NCBI RefSeq assembly: GCF_000317105.1
Contig: NC_019693.1
Location: forward strand, 5,457,227-5,521,226
DNA from: Oscillatoria acuminata PCC 6304
GTDB taxonomy: Bacteria; Cyanobacteriota; Cyanobacteriia; Cyanobacteriales; Laspinemataceae
Reading direction: 5' to 3'
DNA: 64,000 nt
In this document: one piece after another, positions 1 to 8,774 of the stretch
How positions within the stretch are numbered: position 1 is the stretch's first letter
Layout: each line of letters starts with the position of its first letter
The notes under the pieces: model-generated
The model's input: the letters and a program-made list of their open reading frames with translations, nothing else
What the model was told of the DNA's origin: nothing
The model's database searches: none
Made by a program: the position numbers and the translations under genes

Positions 1-619
1 AACCTACTAAAATTATTATAAACCCATAAATATAAAGCCCTTCTTTTTTTGGCCACCGTTTTTCCTTGAGAGATAGGAGTAAGTCATTCAGGGCTTTTTG
101 ACCGAATGATTCTTGTTCCTTGGTGGCAGTCCGGCGTTTTTTGAGACATTCAAAATATTCACGAATTAATGCTCTATCGGGTTCTGAGGAAATCACCGCT
201 GGTTTGGCAGCAGGCATCGTGGTGGGATAGGAAGGGGGGGCTGCGGCGTAAACCGGCGGTGCTGCGTTAACGGGTTGAGGCGTCGTTATGGGTGCGGGTT
301 GGTAGGCGGGGGTAGTTTCGCTTCCTTCAGGGGTAACAACGAGATGAATTCCACTGCCTAAACTCACTCTTTTTTGGGCAACCAGGGGATAATCACTAAT
401 CGGTTGATTATCAATCAATGTGCCGGTATTACTCCCTAAATCATAGATATGCCAGGTTTTACTAAATTGGTCAAAACTAAACTTGAGATGATAGGGGGAA
501 ACCTGGGGGTCGCTCAAGCGAATCTCACAGTCAGAAGCACTCCCGATCGCATATTCCCGAGTCGGTTTCAGGGTATAGGTATGACCCGTATGTTCTATTA
601 ACAGTTTGAGTTCGTTCAT
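1..619 (-). CDS. FHA domain protein, C-terminus cut by window edge
   Basis: This partial gene starts at the ATG whose complement is 617-619 and reads without a stop to the window edge (206 residues visible). Residues about 20-95 form a forkhead-associated phosphothreonine-binding domain: a strand ending in YAIGSASDCEIRL, then DLGSNTGTLI and a final SLGSGIHLVV strand. The usual Gly-Arg of the first loop is Gly-Ser, so phosphopeptide affinity is uncertain. A Pro/Ala/Tyr-rich linker (about 105-145) leads to a charged helical segment and a hydrophobic stretch at the edge, which could begin a membrane segment. FHA proteins read out Ser/Thr kinase signalling, and several kinases lie within 12 kb. 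The specific target is unknown. Confidence 0.85.
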   Translation of the reverse strand, partial: MNELKLLIEHTGHTYTLKPTREYAIGSASDCEIRLSDPQVSPYHLKFSFDQFSKTWHIYDLGSNTGTLIDNQPISDYPLVAQKRVSLGSGIHLVVTPEGSETTPAYQPAPITTPQPVNAAPPVYAAAPPSYPTTMPAAKPAVISSEPDRALIREYFECLKKRRTATKEQESFGQKALNDLLLSLKEKRWPKKEGLYIYGFIIILVG

Positions 620-937
620 GGCTATAATTCCGGGTAAGTGGATGAATCAATAGGGAAGCAAAAGGGTTGCCCAAGGACAAGTTTCCCCAGGTCTCGTCCA
701 GGGGAGTGTTCAGACCAATCAGAGCGGGGTGTACCGTCCGACTGAAACCAGGACTAATTTAAAATCTTAGGCTGATTATCCCACAGTTATTGAGTTAGCA
801 ACCTATCGGTTTGTTAATTTTTATGTCACAGTTAAAAAGTAATCTTCACTACATTTTTTGGGTGTGGGGGTGGGGATAAGCTGGTTTCAGAGGCGATCGC
901 ACCCCAAGCACCAGAAATCCGGATCCGCTCCTCTACC
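620..937. other. Intergenic, no gene seen
   Basis: These 318 bases separate two minus-strand genes. I see no ORF with a plausible start and no strong hairpin. The promoter of the truncated FHA gene probably lies here. One HIP1-like site is present near 891. Confidence 0.6.
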
Positions 938-2167
938 TTAATAGGATTCCCCAAAAGTCGGGTCAGAAACCGGGGGAGGAGTCGGGTCAACTCTGGACTC
1001 AAACGTCATCATAATGGACAGGCGGTCTCCGGCGTTCTCGGGAATCACAGGAATTTCGTAGGAAGAGTCTTTTCCAATTAACAAGCAGAGGGCAGAATTG
1101 GGTTTTGCGGCGTAAACAATTGAGGGAATTTCGGGAGAATTGGGAGAGCTAACTCGTAAATCCCAAGGACGTTGTTGGGAGTCAGGCACTTGCAAGACCC
1201 AATGAAGTTGAATCCTGGATTTGCCGTCACTGGGGGGATTTTTTCCGGGGAACAGGCGATCGCCAGGACGAAGGCGACTACAGGTTAATTCTCGACGACC
1301 TGTTACCGGAATTCCCGTGAGTTCGGCGACCTTTCTTTTCAAGTTGGGATTTTGAAGTTGCCACACTAATTGTTTAACAATGGAGGGACAAGTCCGGGAT
1401 TGACTCCAGGGGATAAGATTGCAGATATCCTGACTAGACGCTTCCCTAATTTGCCGAGTCCAAGGGGCATCATTTAATGCCAGGGTAAGGTCGGCTAATT
1501 CTTCAGAGGGTAGGATAGAAATAAGTTGGAAAGAAGGATTTTTGGGGGTTAAGGGAAAGGTAATTTCGGGATAAAAATCGCTTAACCAGGGAGGGGAAGT
1601 CCGGAGGATTGGTCCGGGATGGTCGAGGGAATTTATTGGAATTTGGGGTTGGGTAATTTGGGGATAGGGTTGACCAGAAATTGGCCTAAAAGTTTTTAAA
1701 GAAAGGTCAGAATGCCAGACAAACCACTGGAGGTGATCCGGGAGAGTTTGGGTGACTTCAGAGGGGGATAACATGACCAAGGAATCGCAGTGTTCAGTCA
1801 CAATAATCAGTTCTCCCGGTTGCAAGGGTTGTTCAGAAATCAGCAGGGGACGATCGCCCGATTGTCGCAGGGGACGATAAACTTGGACCAAGGGAGCATA
1901 AAGTGGGTTATCTTGAGGCGGCATCCAGACGCCCCAGGCAATCATTGGGGTAGAATCAGATGATTGCTTCAGGGTTAAACCCCAATATTTTAAGAGTTGA
2001 GAAGCAGTCCTAGTGGTGCGGGGTCCGAGAAGGAAAAAGTTGTTGAATGGGGGTCCGGGTTGGCTAGATTTAATTGCTGTGGCACTGAAGAGTTGACGGA
2101 GGCGATCGAGTTCTGATTCCAGGCGATCGGCGGGATAAATATAAAGGGGTTGGCGGATAATCATCAT
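938..2167 (-). CDS. Hypothetical protein, 409 residues
   Basis: I do not recognise the family. The ORF opens with two tandem ATG codons (complement of 2162-2167), and either could be used. The protein is soluble-looking, with no signal peptide or membrane helix. It is rich in Pro, Trp and Leu, with a basic segment near residues 270-295 (LKRKVAELTGIPVTGRREL) and a short polar, proline-containing C-terminus. It contains no P-loop, kinase or protease motif. It is co-oriented with the FHA gene downstream and lies about 120 nt from the small gene upstream. A role linked to the neighbouring regulators is only a guess. Confidence 0.75.
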   Translation of the reverse strand: MMIIRQPLYIYPADRLESELDRLRQLFSATAIKSSQPGPPFNNFFLLGPRTTRTASQLLKYWGLTLKQSSDSTPMIAWGVWMPPQDNPLYAPLVQVYRPLRQSGDRPLLISEQPLQPGELIIVTEHCDSLVMLSPSEVTQTLPDHLQWFVWHSDLSLKTFRPISGQPYPQITQPQIPINSLDHPGPILRTSPPWLSDFYPEITFPLTPKNPSFQLISILPSEELADLTLALNDAPWTRQIREASSQDICNLIPWSQSRTCPSIVKQLVWQLQNPNLKRKVAELTGIPVTGRRELTCSRLRPGDRLFPGKNPPSDGKSRIQLHWVLQVPDSQQRPWDLRVSSPNSPEIPSIVYAAKPNSALCLLIGKDSSYEIPVIPENAGDRLSIMMTFESRVDPTPPPVSDPTFGESY

Positions 2168-2290
2168 GGAACATTTAACGGGTAATTGGTGTTTTACAGG
2201 AAGTAACTGGGTGACAACATAACTCCATCTCGGACTTAAAATGAATAGACTATTTCCCGTGATTGTCAGTCAGATTAGAAGTTGTAAGGT

Positions 2291-2731
2291 TCAAGAATTT
2301 AAGATATGGGTGATAGCTTGTTCAAATTCATCGCACTCATTCACCAGCCTTAAAACAACGCGCTCAAAGTAATTGGCATTGATGAGACTGATTTCGGCAT
2401 TGTGCATAATTGAAAACACTTTTTGGCCGTTAATTTCTTCGATGCACCAAAACCCCAGTTTATACGAAGCATTTTTAACCAGTAAGTAGGTAGAAAATAC
2501 TCCCGGTATTTCAGAGTCACGGTTAAATTTTAACCCGCTGGGTACAGAAAATTCTAGGGTATTTTCATAGCGGATAATAAACAGAGTTTGCGTATTGCCA
2601 GAAGAAGCATTGAATCGCAAAATTGCTCGGTGATCGTTAATGTCATTAATCCGCCATTTGAGTTGGGTGCAATAGTTTTGAATGGTCGAGCGGAAGTTAG
2701 TCCCCGAAAATAGGTCAAGATTGATAGCCAT
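2291..2731 (-). CDS. Small protein, possibly YbjN/Tir-chaperone-like fold
   Basis: This is a 146-residue soluble protein starting at ATG (complement of 2729-2731). It has an N-terminal helix, a run of alternating strands (residues about 25-110) and a C-terminal amphipathic helix (VVLRLVNECDEFEQAI). That order, helix then antiparallel strands then helix with an acidic end, resembles the YbjN/type III chaperone-like superfamily. I have no signature motif, so the fold call is tentative. Proteins of that fold act as chaperones or adaptors without enzymatic activity. It is co-oriented with the 409-residue gene. Confidence 0.6.
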   Translation of the reverse strand: MAINLDLFSGTNFRSTIQNYCTQLKWRINDINDHRAILRFNASSGNTQTLFIIRYENTLEFSVPSGLKFNRDSEIPGVFSTYLLVKNASYKLGFWCIEEINGQKVFSIMHNAEISLINANYFERVVLRLVNECDEFEQAITHILNS

Positions 2732-3341
2732 ACTGTCATTTAGAAGAAGGTTAAGTCAAGATGAGTGGAAAGGGGATTAACCCCCTCAATTAGGAGTTGA
2801 ACCAAACTTAATCCATTGAATATTTCAGATGATTCTAACCTTAGTAATTTATTAAAATTAGAGGATTTTAATAAATTACGGGGATTTGGAAGTTTGTTTT
2901 GGTCGGGATTGAGGCAGAACCAGTCTGATGTGACTATTGTATCCAGTTGATTTTAAAAGACTCTAAATTTAAAGCCAACTTGAGACCAAGTTAACGCCAA
3001 TTTGACCAAGGGGGTCAGGGATGCGACCCCAGTTCCCTGTGAATGAAGGAGGCATTTTGGAGGCCGTCTGAGCTAAGGGTTACAGGGGGAAAAGAGCTAT
3101 TCAATCTTTCCCTACTATGGCCCATTCCAGCAGTTCCTCCAGTCCAGGATTTCTGCATCGGGCAAAAATCACCCGTTCCCCTCTTTCCAAAATTCCAAAA
3201 ATCAGTAAGAATAGTAGGATACGCTAATTCGATAAAAAGGGAGCAGCGCTTAAGACCAATTTAACCCCCATTTAAAACCCATTTACCACTTCCCTCGAAC
3301 TTCAAGGCACAACGTCATTGTTACTAAATTGTAGGACTCCC
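2732..3341. other. Divergent intergenic region
   Basis: About 610 bases lie between a minus-strand gene and the plus-strand STAND gene, so promoters for both are expected here. A 73-codon ATG ORF at 3043-3264 has no convincing composition or ribosome-binding site and I do not annotate it. The stretch 2830-2890 is AT-rich and could hold promoter elements. I cannot assign -10/-35 boxes with confidence. Confidence 0.5.
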
Positions 3342-5276
3342 ATGTATCAACACACTTTGCCGGAAAGAAATCATCCTCCTGTTCCGCTGACTTCCGAACA
3401 GCGAAGACGGTTACAGGATAAATTCCTGAAAGACTATGACAAAAAAATCAATGACATATTACAGGATTGGCGCACAGAATCGGCGAGCTTGGGAGAAGTG
3501 CCAACGGAAGCGGAGGTCAAACGAATTTTGGAGGATACTGCTTCAATTTGCGAGTATTGGTTGATTGATGGGTTATGTCGCCTCTTGCTGAATCGTCCCT
3601 ATCGGGACTACAGTCATCAAAATGTCCCTCGGAAATTGAAACAGGAAATCGCCAACAAATTAGAGCAGTTCAAGCAGGGTCGAGGCATTGCTTGGGGGAA
3701 ATTTAATCAAGTTTGGATTGAAACCTTAAATGATTTATCTCCCCCCAGTTCAGAAACCATTAGAAAATTTCTCAATCCCGATTACGAGACCTGCGAACAT
3801 TGGGTAGTCAACGGGTTATCTCAAATTTTTATGGGCTGTCTCTATGAGGAATGGATGCAACAGTTTCTCTATTCAACAGATATCAACTATCCAGGTTTAG
3901 AAAAAGAGTCTGAACAAAAAACGTCTCAGTTGAGGGATTTGAAATTGTCTGTAGGGTTACCGTTGGCAACTTGGGAAGATGAAGCGCCAGAACTGTCTAA
4001 TTTCTATGGACGTGAAGAAGAAGTGGCCAATTTGACCCAGTGGATTGTGAGCGATCGCGCTCGATTAGTGGTGTTACTCGGATTGGGGGGAATGGGCAAA
4101 ACCTATTTATCAATCCGCTGCGCTCAAGAGATTCAAAAATATTTTGACCAAGTAAAATGGATTTCCCTGCGCCATGCTCCCCCCCTCCTCGAACTCCTAG
4201 GAAATGTCATCCAATCTCTGTTTCCTCAATTTTCCGTTAATTTACCTGAAACGTCACAAGAGGCCATTAATCGGCTGATGGATTGTTTGCGATCGCAACG
4301 ATGTCTCCTGATTTTTGACGAATGGGAACCCCTCTTAGCCAGTGGAGAATTAGCCGGACAATATCGAGAGGGATATGAGGATTATGGTGAACTGATTCGG
4401 CAAATCAGCACGGAACCCCATCAAAGTTGTTTACTCGTGACCAGTCGTGAGCCGTCCCAGTCCATGCCTTACTTAGAACAAAAACATTTGACGACTCATC
4501 TGTTCGCAGTTCAAGGATTAGACCCCGTAGCAGCCCGCCATATTTTACAAGACAACCAACTCAAAGACCCCGAAGATTGGCACAAATTAATTGAACTTTA
4601 TCGGGCTAATCCTTTGGCGTTGATGACAGTTTGTCCGATTATCAAAGATTATTTTACAGGAAAAGTTTCTAGGTTCATTCATAAAAATACCGTAGTAGTC
4701 GATGATGCCTTGCAGGAGGTGTTGAAACAACATTGGGATACGGTATCCGAGGGAGAAAAACAAATTATGTACGGGTTAGCCATCGCCAGAAATCCCATTT
4801 CTATATCTGCCTTAAAAGCACAGATATTATCAGCCTTTTCTGAATCTGAATTGATCCAAATTATCAAATCCCTAAGTCGGCGATCGCTCCTGGAAATCAG
4901 CACAGTGGAGGATGAAGCACACTTTACCCTCCAACCAGCGGTGATGAAATATATCACGAAAAAATTAATCACCCTCATTTGCCAGGAAATCACTACAGGA
5001 ATCTGCACTCAAAACCTAGATATATTTGACCGACTCCGCACCCATCAACTGGCTATAAATCATCCCTTAAATTCGGAAATGAACTCCCTCCAATTTCGAT
5101 TCATTCTCACTCCCATCAAAGAAAAACTGGTCATGAAATTGAGAAGCGATCGCCGGTTAGGGGCTTATCTCACCCAATGGCTCACCCTGCTCGCCGAAAA
5201 ATCCGCACTAGAAGTGGGATATGCCGCCGAGAATCTTCAGAATTTGCTCAATCTCTTGCCTAAATCCGAGGGCTAA
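3342..5276 (+). CDS. STAND (NB-ARC-type) ATPase with duplicated N-terminal module
   Basis: I chose the ATG at 3342 over an upstream TTG at 3318; this gives 644 residues. STAND ATPases are signal switches that oligomerise on ligand binding. The N-terminus holds two related segments of about 40 residues (near 51-90 and 133-172), each with a C-E-x-W-(L/V)-(I/V)-(D/N)-G-L core, so an internal duplication is visible. The NTPase follows: Walker A GLGGMGKT near residue 247, Walker B LLIFDEW near 322, and a sensor-like LLVTSRE near 364. The C-terminus is helical, like a winged-helix plus superhelical region, with no recognisable WD40 or TPR sensor. The gene ends 64 nt before a kinase gene, and an equivalent pair lies at 33.4-36.8 kb. 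No effector domain is visible, so the kinase may be the output (inference). Confidence 0.9.
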   Translation: MYQHTLPERNHPPVPLTSEQRRRLQDKFLKDYDKKINDILQDWRTESASLGEVPTEAEVKRILEDTASICEYWLIDGLCRLLLNRPYRDYSHQNVPRKLKQEIANKLEQFKQGRGIAWGKFNQVWIETLNDLSPPSSETIRKFLNPDYETCEHWVVNGLSQIFMGCLYEEWMQQFLYSTDINYPGLEKESEQKTSQLRDLKLSVGLPLATWEDEAPELSNFYGREEEVANLTQWIVSDRARLVVLLGLGGMGKTYLSIRCAQEIQKYFDQVKWISLRHAPPLLELLGNVIQSLFPQFSVNLPETSQEAINRLMDCLRSQRCLLIFDEWEPLLASGELAGQYREGYEDYGELIRQISTEPHQSCLLVTSREPSQSMPYLEQKHLTTHLFAVQGLDPVAARHILQDNQLKDPEDWHKLIELYRANPLALMTVCPIIKDYFTGKVSRFIHKNTVVVDDALQEVLKQHWDTVSEGEKQIMYGLAIARNPISISALKAQILSAFSESELIQIIKSLSRRSLLEISTVEDEAHFTLQPAVMKYITKKLITLICQEITTGICTQNLDIFDRLRTHQLAINHPLNSEMNSLQFRFILTPIKEKLVMKLRSDRRLGAYLTQWLTLLAEKSALEVGYAAENLQNLLNLLPKSEG

Positions 5277-5340
5277 AGCTATGATAGGCTTAACTGATTT
5301 TAAATCCATCAAAAACCTGAAAGCAAAGGGGGTGTGAATC

Positions 5341-7074
5341 ATGAGCGATCGCCAAGAATTAACCGATTCTTTAGAGTGGGTGAGCTACTGCATTAATCCC
5401 CAATGCCAACATCGACAAAACCCCGAAACCGAGCGAGTTTGTCAAAGCTGTGGTACCCCATTGTTTGTCGGCGATCGCTATCGCCTCATCTCTCCCCTAC
5501 GACCCCTGAATCAAAACACCTCTACCGAACTATTTGAAGTCGAGGATTGGGGAGATAACGCTGAAACACACAACCCCCTGAAAGTTTTAAAAGTCCTCAA
5601 ACCCACGGATAATCAGGCATTAATTCGCCTGTTTGAGCAAGAAGCGCGGGTGTTAACCGCCCTCAAACATCCCCAAATTCCCACCGTTGACCCCTATAGT
5701 CCCTTTCTGGTTACCTTACACTCAGGAACCCTTCTCCGATGTTTAGTCCAGGAGAAAATTGAGGGCGTAAATTTAGAGCAGTGGGTCAACGAACATGGCC
5801 CAATTTCTAACTATCAGGCTTTAGAAATTTTACGTCAATTAGCAGAACTGTTAAAGTTTGTTCATAGCAAAGGCTTTTTTCACCGAGATATTAAACCTGC
5901 AAATATTATGCGCCGTCCCAATGGGGAACTGGTTTTAATTGACTTTGGAACCGCCCGGGAAGTCAGCGCCAGCTTAGTCGAAAAACGAGAACAGCAAACC
6001 GTCACCCGGGTGATTTCCGAAGCATATACCGCCCCAGAGCAACGACAAGGAAAAGCGCTTCCTAAATCGGATTTATTTGCCCTAGGACGCACGATGGTTT
6101 ATTTGCTAACCGGCAGGTCACCCCTAGAATTTGAGGACCCGGAAACGGGAGAATTAGTCGGATGGGAAGCGGTTTGTCCTGATTTGCATCCAGCTTTGGC
6201 ATCGACGATTAATCAGTTAATTCACCCCATTTCTTCTCAGCGCACTCGCAATCCTGAAATCCTGTTAAACCAGTTAGATGAGATGCAATTGGGGGGAGAA
6301 ATTTATGGGCAAGAAGTGGCAATTTTGGCGACCCCTGCCGTCTCCAATAATATGATCCGTGGAAATCCGCTACTCACTCAAATTCAGCGCCTCATTCGTT
6401 CTCCCCTAACAGCTAAAATTGCTGTCATCTTATTCCTGCTTGCGGGAATCCGGGGACTGTTGCAATTCCTGTCACCGGAACTCGCCGCGAAAATGAATGC
6501 GATCGGCACAGAAAAGTATAACAGTCATAACTTTAACCAAGCGGGACTGTACTATAGGGCTTCTCTGATTTTTGATCCCAACTTGGGCAGCGCTCAGTAT
6601 GGACTAGGCGCTAGTTGTGAGAAACAGGACAACCTAGAATGCGCGATCGCTAATTACGAGAAAGCCCGATCCTCTCGCTTAGACCGCCCAGCCTCTGCTG
6701 CCATGAATAACCACAGTCGATTGTATATTTTAAACCAAGATTATGAGCAAGCCATTGGACTCCTGTTAGCCGCTTTACCTCGCAGTACAGAAAATATAAT
6801 ACAATCGGCTGTCCATAAGAATTTAGGCTGGGCTTATCTGGAAACACAAGACTATTCTCTAGCGCAAACTAACTTAGAAAGAGCCATAGAACTTAATCCT
6901 GAACACCCCGATGCTTATTGCCTCTTAGCACGGTTATTCTTGGAGCAGGGAAATGCCGTCGCGGCAGAAAATGCCGGAGAAAATTGTCGTCTGCGCTCTG
7001 AACCTAACAATCCTAAACCCGAAATCGAAACCTGGATTTCAAAAATTTCAAGGACCTCGGCGGTTAATCAATAG
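5341..7074 (+). CDS. 4-Cys-prefixed Ser/Thr protein kinase with TM segment and TPR repeats
   Basis: This is a 577-residue membrane-anchored protein kinase. Cys17, Cys22, Cys34 and Cys37 form an N-terminal zinc-ribbon-like prefix typical of cyanobacterial kinases. The kinase domain spans about 45-315, with catalytic loop HRDIKPAN (Asp183) and IDFG (Asp201). The glycine-rich loop is not canonical and the ATP lysine must be one of those in LKVLKVLK, so activity needs testing. One membrane helix lies at about 358-378. At least four TPR-like repeats follow (about 385-570), expected outside the membrane if the kinase is cytoplasmic. It lies 64 nt downstream of the STAND gene, so the two are probably co-transcribed. 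The kinase at 35103 has the same layout without the Cys prefix. Confidence 0.93.
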   Translation: MSDRQELTDSLEWVSYCINPQCQHRQNPETERVCQSCGTPLFVGDRYRLISPLRPLNQNTSTELFEVEDWGDNAETHNPLKVLKVLKPTDNQALIRLFEQEARVLTALKHPQIPTVDPYSPFLVTLHSGTLLRCLVQEKIEGVNLEQWVNEHGPISNYQALEILRQLAELLKFVHSKGFFHRDIKPANIMRRPNGELVLIDFGTAREVSASLVEKREQQTVTRVISEAYTAPEQRQGKALPKSDLFALGRTMVYLLTGRSPLEFEDPETGELVGWEAVCPDLHPALASTINQLIHPISSQRTRNPEILLNQLDEMQLGGEIYGQEVAILATPAVSNNMIRGNPLLTQIQRLIRSPLTAKIAVILFLLAGIRGLLQFLSPELAAKMNAIGTEKYNSHNFNQAGLYYRASLIFDPNLGSAQYGLGASCEKQDNLECAIANYEKARSSRLDRPASAAMNNHSRLYILNQDYEQAIGLLLAALPRSTENIIQSAVHKNLGWAYLETQDYSLAQTNLERAIELNPEHPDAYCLLARLFLEQGNAVAAENAGENCRLRSEPNNPKPEIETWISKISRTSAVNQ

Positions 7075-7080
7075 GACAAA

Positions 7081-7131
7081 AAACTGGGTTTCTTAGCTCA
7101 ATCTCAGCCCTTGAGCTAAGAAACCCAGTTT
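7081..7131. repeat. Perfect 20-bp inverted repeat (possible terminator)
   Basis: Arms 7081-7100 and 7112-7131 are perfect reverse complements separated by 11 nt. The element sits 6 nt after the kinase stop, where a terminator would be expected. No T-run follows on the plus strand, so it is not a canonical intrinsic terminator. The core AGAAACCCAGTTTCT resembles AGAAACCCGGTTTC at about 26020, so it may belong to a small dispersed palindromic repeat family. Confidence 0.75.
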
Positions 7132-7160
7132 CTCTTGCCTCTACTTTACAGGGTCCTGGG

Positions 7161-7370
7161 TTAGGGAGTCATTCTGTTCCGGGCAAAATTCGGGTCAGGT
7201 TGAGGCTGAGAGTCGCAATTGGCTTGGCGCTGCTCCATCTCCATGATTCCCCCTCCATCAAAGGAGTTGGCGATCGATTGGATGTGGTTCCCAATCGTGC
7301 TAAAATTAGAAGCCGTCATAATCAGGGTGGTAATTGCAATATTCACGAAAATTTCTAATTTGCTAGGCAT
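7161..7370 (-). CDS. Possible small membrane-associated protein, 69 residues
   Basis: The ORF begins with ATG (complement of 7368-7370), preceded on its strand by an AGGAG ribosome-binding site 8 nt upstream. That is better than most short ORFs here. Residues 5-30 are hydrophobic with many Ile/Thr, followed by a Gly-rich and polar tail. I know of no family. It is antisense to the flow of the flanking genes and overlaps a weaker plus-strand ORF (7219-7425), which I do not annotate. Confidence 0.45.
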   Translation of the reverse strand: MPSKLEIFVNIAITTLIMTASNFSTIGNHIQSIANSFDGGGIMEMEQRQANCDSQPQPDPNFARNRMTP

Positions 7371-7632
7371 AATGTCAACTCCTGCTGTCTTCGCTTTGAC
7401 TTCTTTTGAATTACCTTTAAGCTAACCCAAAGCACAGGAGGCTCGCCGCTAACAGATAGCTAATCTAGCGTTATCAATATATTGTTTATATGATTGGCAA
7501 GCATCAGCTAGATAAAGTCATGTCCTATGCCTGGTTTTGCATCGGCTAATCAGTATATTGAAGGAAAACAACTAACAGGCGTTAGCAATCAATTGTTTCT
7601 ATAATTTTAATTTTTTTGAATGGGGAAATTTT
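7371..7632. other. Promoter region of the HTH-DUF1822 gene
   Basis: This AT-rich stretch has several TATATT/TATTGA-like sequences between 7475 and 7600 and probably carries the promoter for the gene starting at 7633. I see no ORF and cannot define exact boxes. Confidence 0.35.
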
Positions 7633-8721
7633 ATGGATATCAAACAAATTGCCAGTAAAGCTGCCAGAGAGTGGGACTTGGAAAAGCTATCGCAAGATTT
7701 AAGAGATGCTAAAACATTTTGTGGAAACTTTAATACGCCTAGGTTTTTGACTTCAAAAGAATTAGAAAAATTGTATGGATTACTTTGTTGTTATTCCCCA
7801 CATCAACTGTCCAAAATCCTTTATATTACTGATGGAAGTTTGCGCGTTACCCTAACACGAACAGTTTATCGATACATCGAAACTCTGGTTCAAAAAAAAA
7901 CAGGGAAAGAAATCTCAATCACTTGGGAAATAATTCCCCGAGTGTTGGAAGATTTAGGATATAAACGCAACTTTTCACCGCCTCCTACAGAGAAATGGGT
8001 GGAATGGAGACTATCCATTGACCTACCGGAAATTACACCAGAACAGCTAGAAAAGATTCAAAACCTCCTTCAAGAAATTCCCGGGAATGCTTCAATGACA
8101 TTCGATAAAATTGAAAAAGGCAGCATCCGGTTAGTATTTAATGGCTATTTAGGAGGATTTGAACGAGTTCGGGAACTGTTTGAAACGGGAGCACTCTCGG
8201 AACAGTTAGGAGTAACGGTTTTAGAAGTAGAGTTAGAACCCGTGAGCGCACAACCGGACCCTGTTAATTTGAGTGCGTGGCTGGAAAATCAGTTGAATCA
8301 AGCGATTGAGGCGGGATGGCAGACGATTGATGAACTGTTTGGAATGCGATCGCCTGCGTTTCGTTCGGATTTAGCCAGTTACGCCAAAGATATTGAACCG
8401 GGACCGGATCTGCCGACGATTCAACAGGGAAAATCGATTGTTTTGGGAACGGCGTCTTTAGCGCTATTGGTGAAACTTTCCCAGGAATCTGAGGGAGAAG
8501 TTGATATTTTAGTGCGGGTTTTTCCGATTCAAGAGTCAATTGATTTGCCGGAAGAACTCAAATTGATGGTTTTGGATGGTCAGGGAGATATTTTGGACGA
8601 AGTAACTGCAGGACGGGGGAACAATTGCATTGAACAACCCTTGAGTGGGGAACTGGGGGAAGGGTTTGTAATTAAGCTGGAATTGGGAGAATTGAGTGCA
8701 ACTGAACGGTTTATAATTTAA
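7633..8721 (+). CDS. HTH (VMAP-type) - alpha/beta - DUF1822 fusion protein
   Basis: This 362-residue cytoplasmic protein has three parts. Residues about 1-105 form a helix-turn-helix-like domain homologous to the N-terminus of the STAND protein at 33416 (shared CGYSP/CCYSP and LTRTVYRYIE/LTKTLYRYVE features); this type of domain precedes vWA-MoxR-associated (VMAP) and STAND proteins. Residues about 125-205 form an alpha/beta segment with a KGSIRLVFNG core, common in cyanobacterial conflict proteins. Residues about 222-362 are the C-terminal half of DUF1822 (AGWQTIDELFG). The last 422 bp are almost identical to the end of the DUF1822 gene at 37975, while the 5' parts are unrelated. This indicates recent recombination or gene conversion. 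The biochemical role of DUF1822 is unknown. Confidence 0.88.
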   Translation: MDIKQIASKAAREWDLEKLSQDLRDAKTFCGNFNTPRFLTSKELEKLYGLLCCYSPHQLSKILYITDGSLRVTLTRTVYRYIETLVQKKTGKEISITWEIIPRVLEDLGYKRNFSPPPTEKWVEWRLSIDLPEITPEQLEKIQNLLQEIPGNASMTFDKIEKGSIRLVFNGYLGGFERVRELFETGALSEQLGVTVLEVELEPVSAQPDPVNLSAWLENQLNQAIEAGWQTIDELFGMRSPAFRSDLASYAKDIEPGPDLPTIQQGKSIVLGTASLALLVKLSQESEGEVDILVRVFPIQESIDLPEELKLMVLDGQGDILDEVTAGRGNNCIEQPLSGELGEGFVIKLELGELSATERFII

Positions 8722-8732
8722 TCAGCCAAGCG

Positions 8733-8774
8733 TGAAAAAAGAGGTGGGTATTAAATGTTGATACCTGCTTTTTG
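8733..8774. terminator. Possible bidirectional terminator between convergent genes
   Basis: Between the convergent DUF1822 and kinase stops, an A-run plus GGTGGGTAT faces ATACCTGC plus a T-run around a loop near 8751-8759. The pairing is imperfect and overlaps the kinase stop codon. A/T runs on both sides would suit termination in both directions. Confidence 0.35.

Noticed and set aside
3043-3264. 73-codon plus-strand ORF before the first STAND gene
   Set aside because: No convincing ribosome-binding site, mixed composition and no family resemblance.
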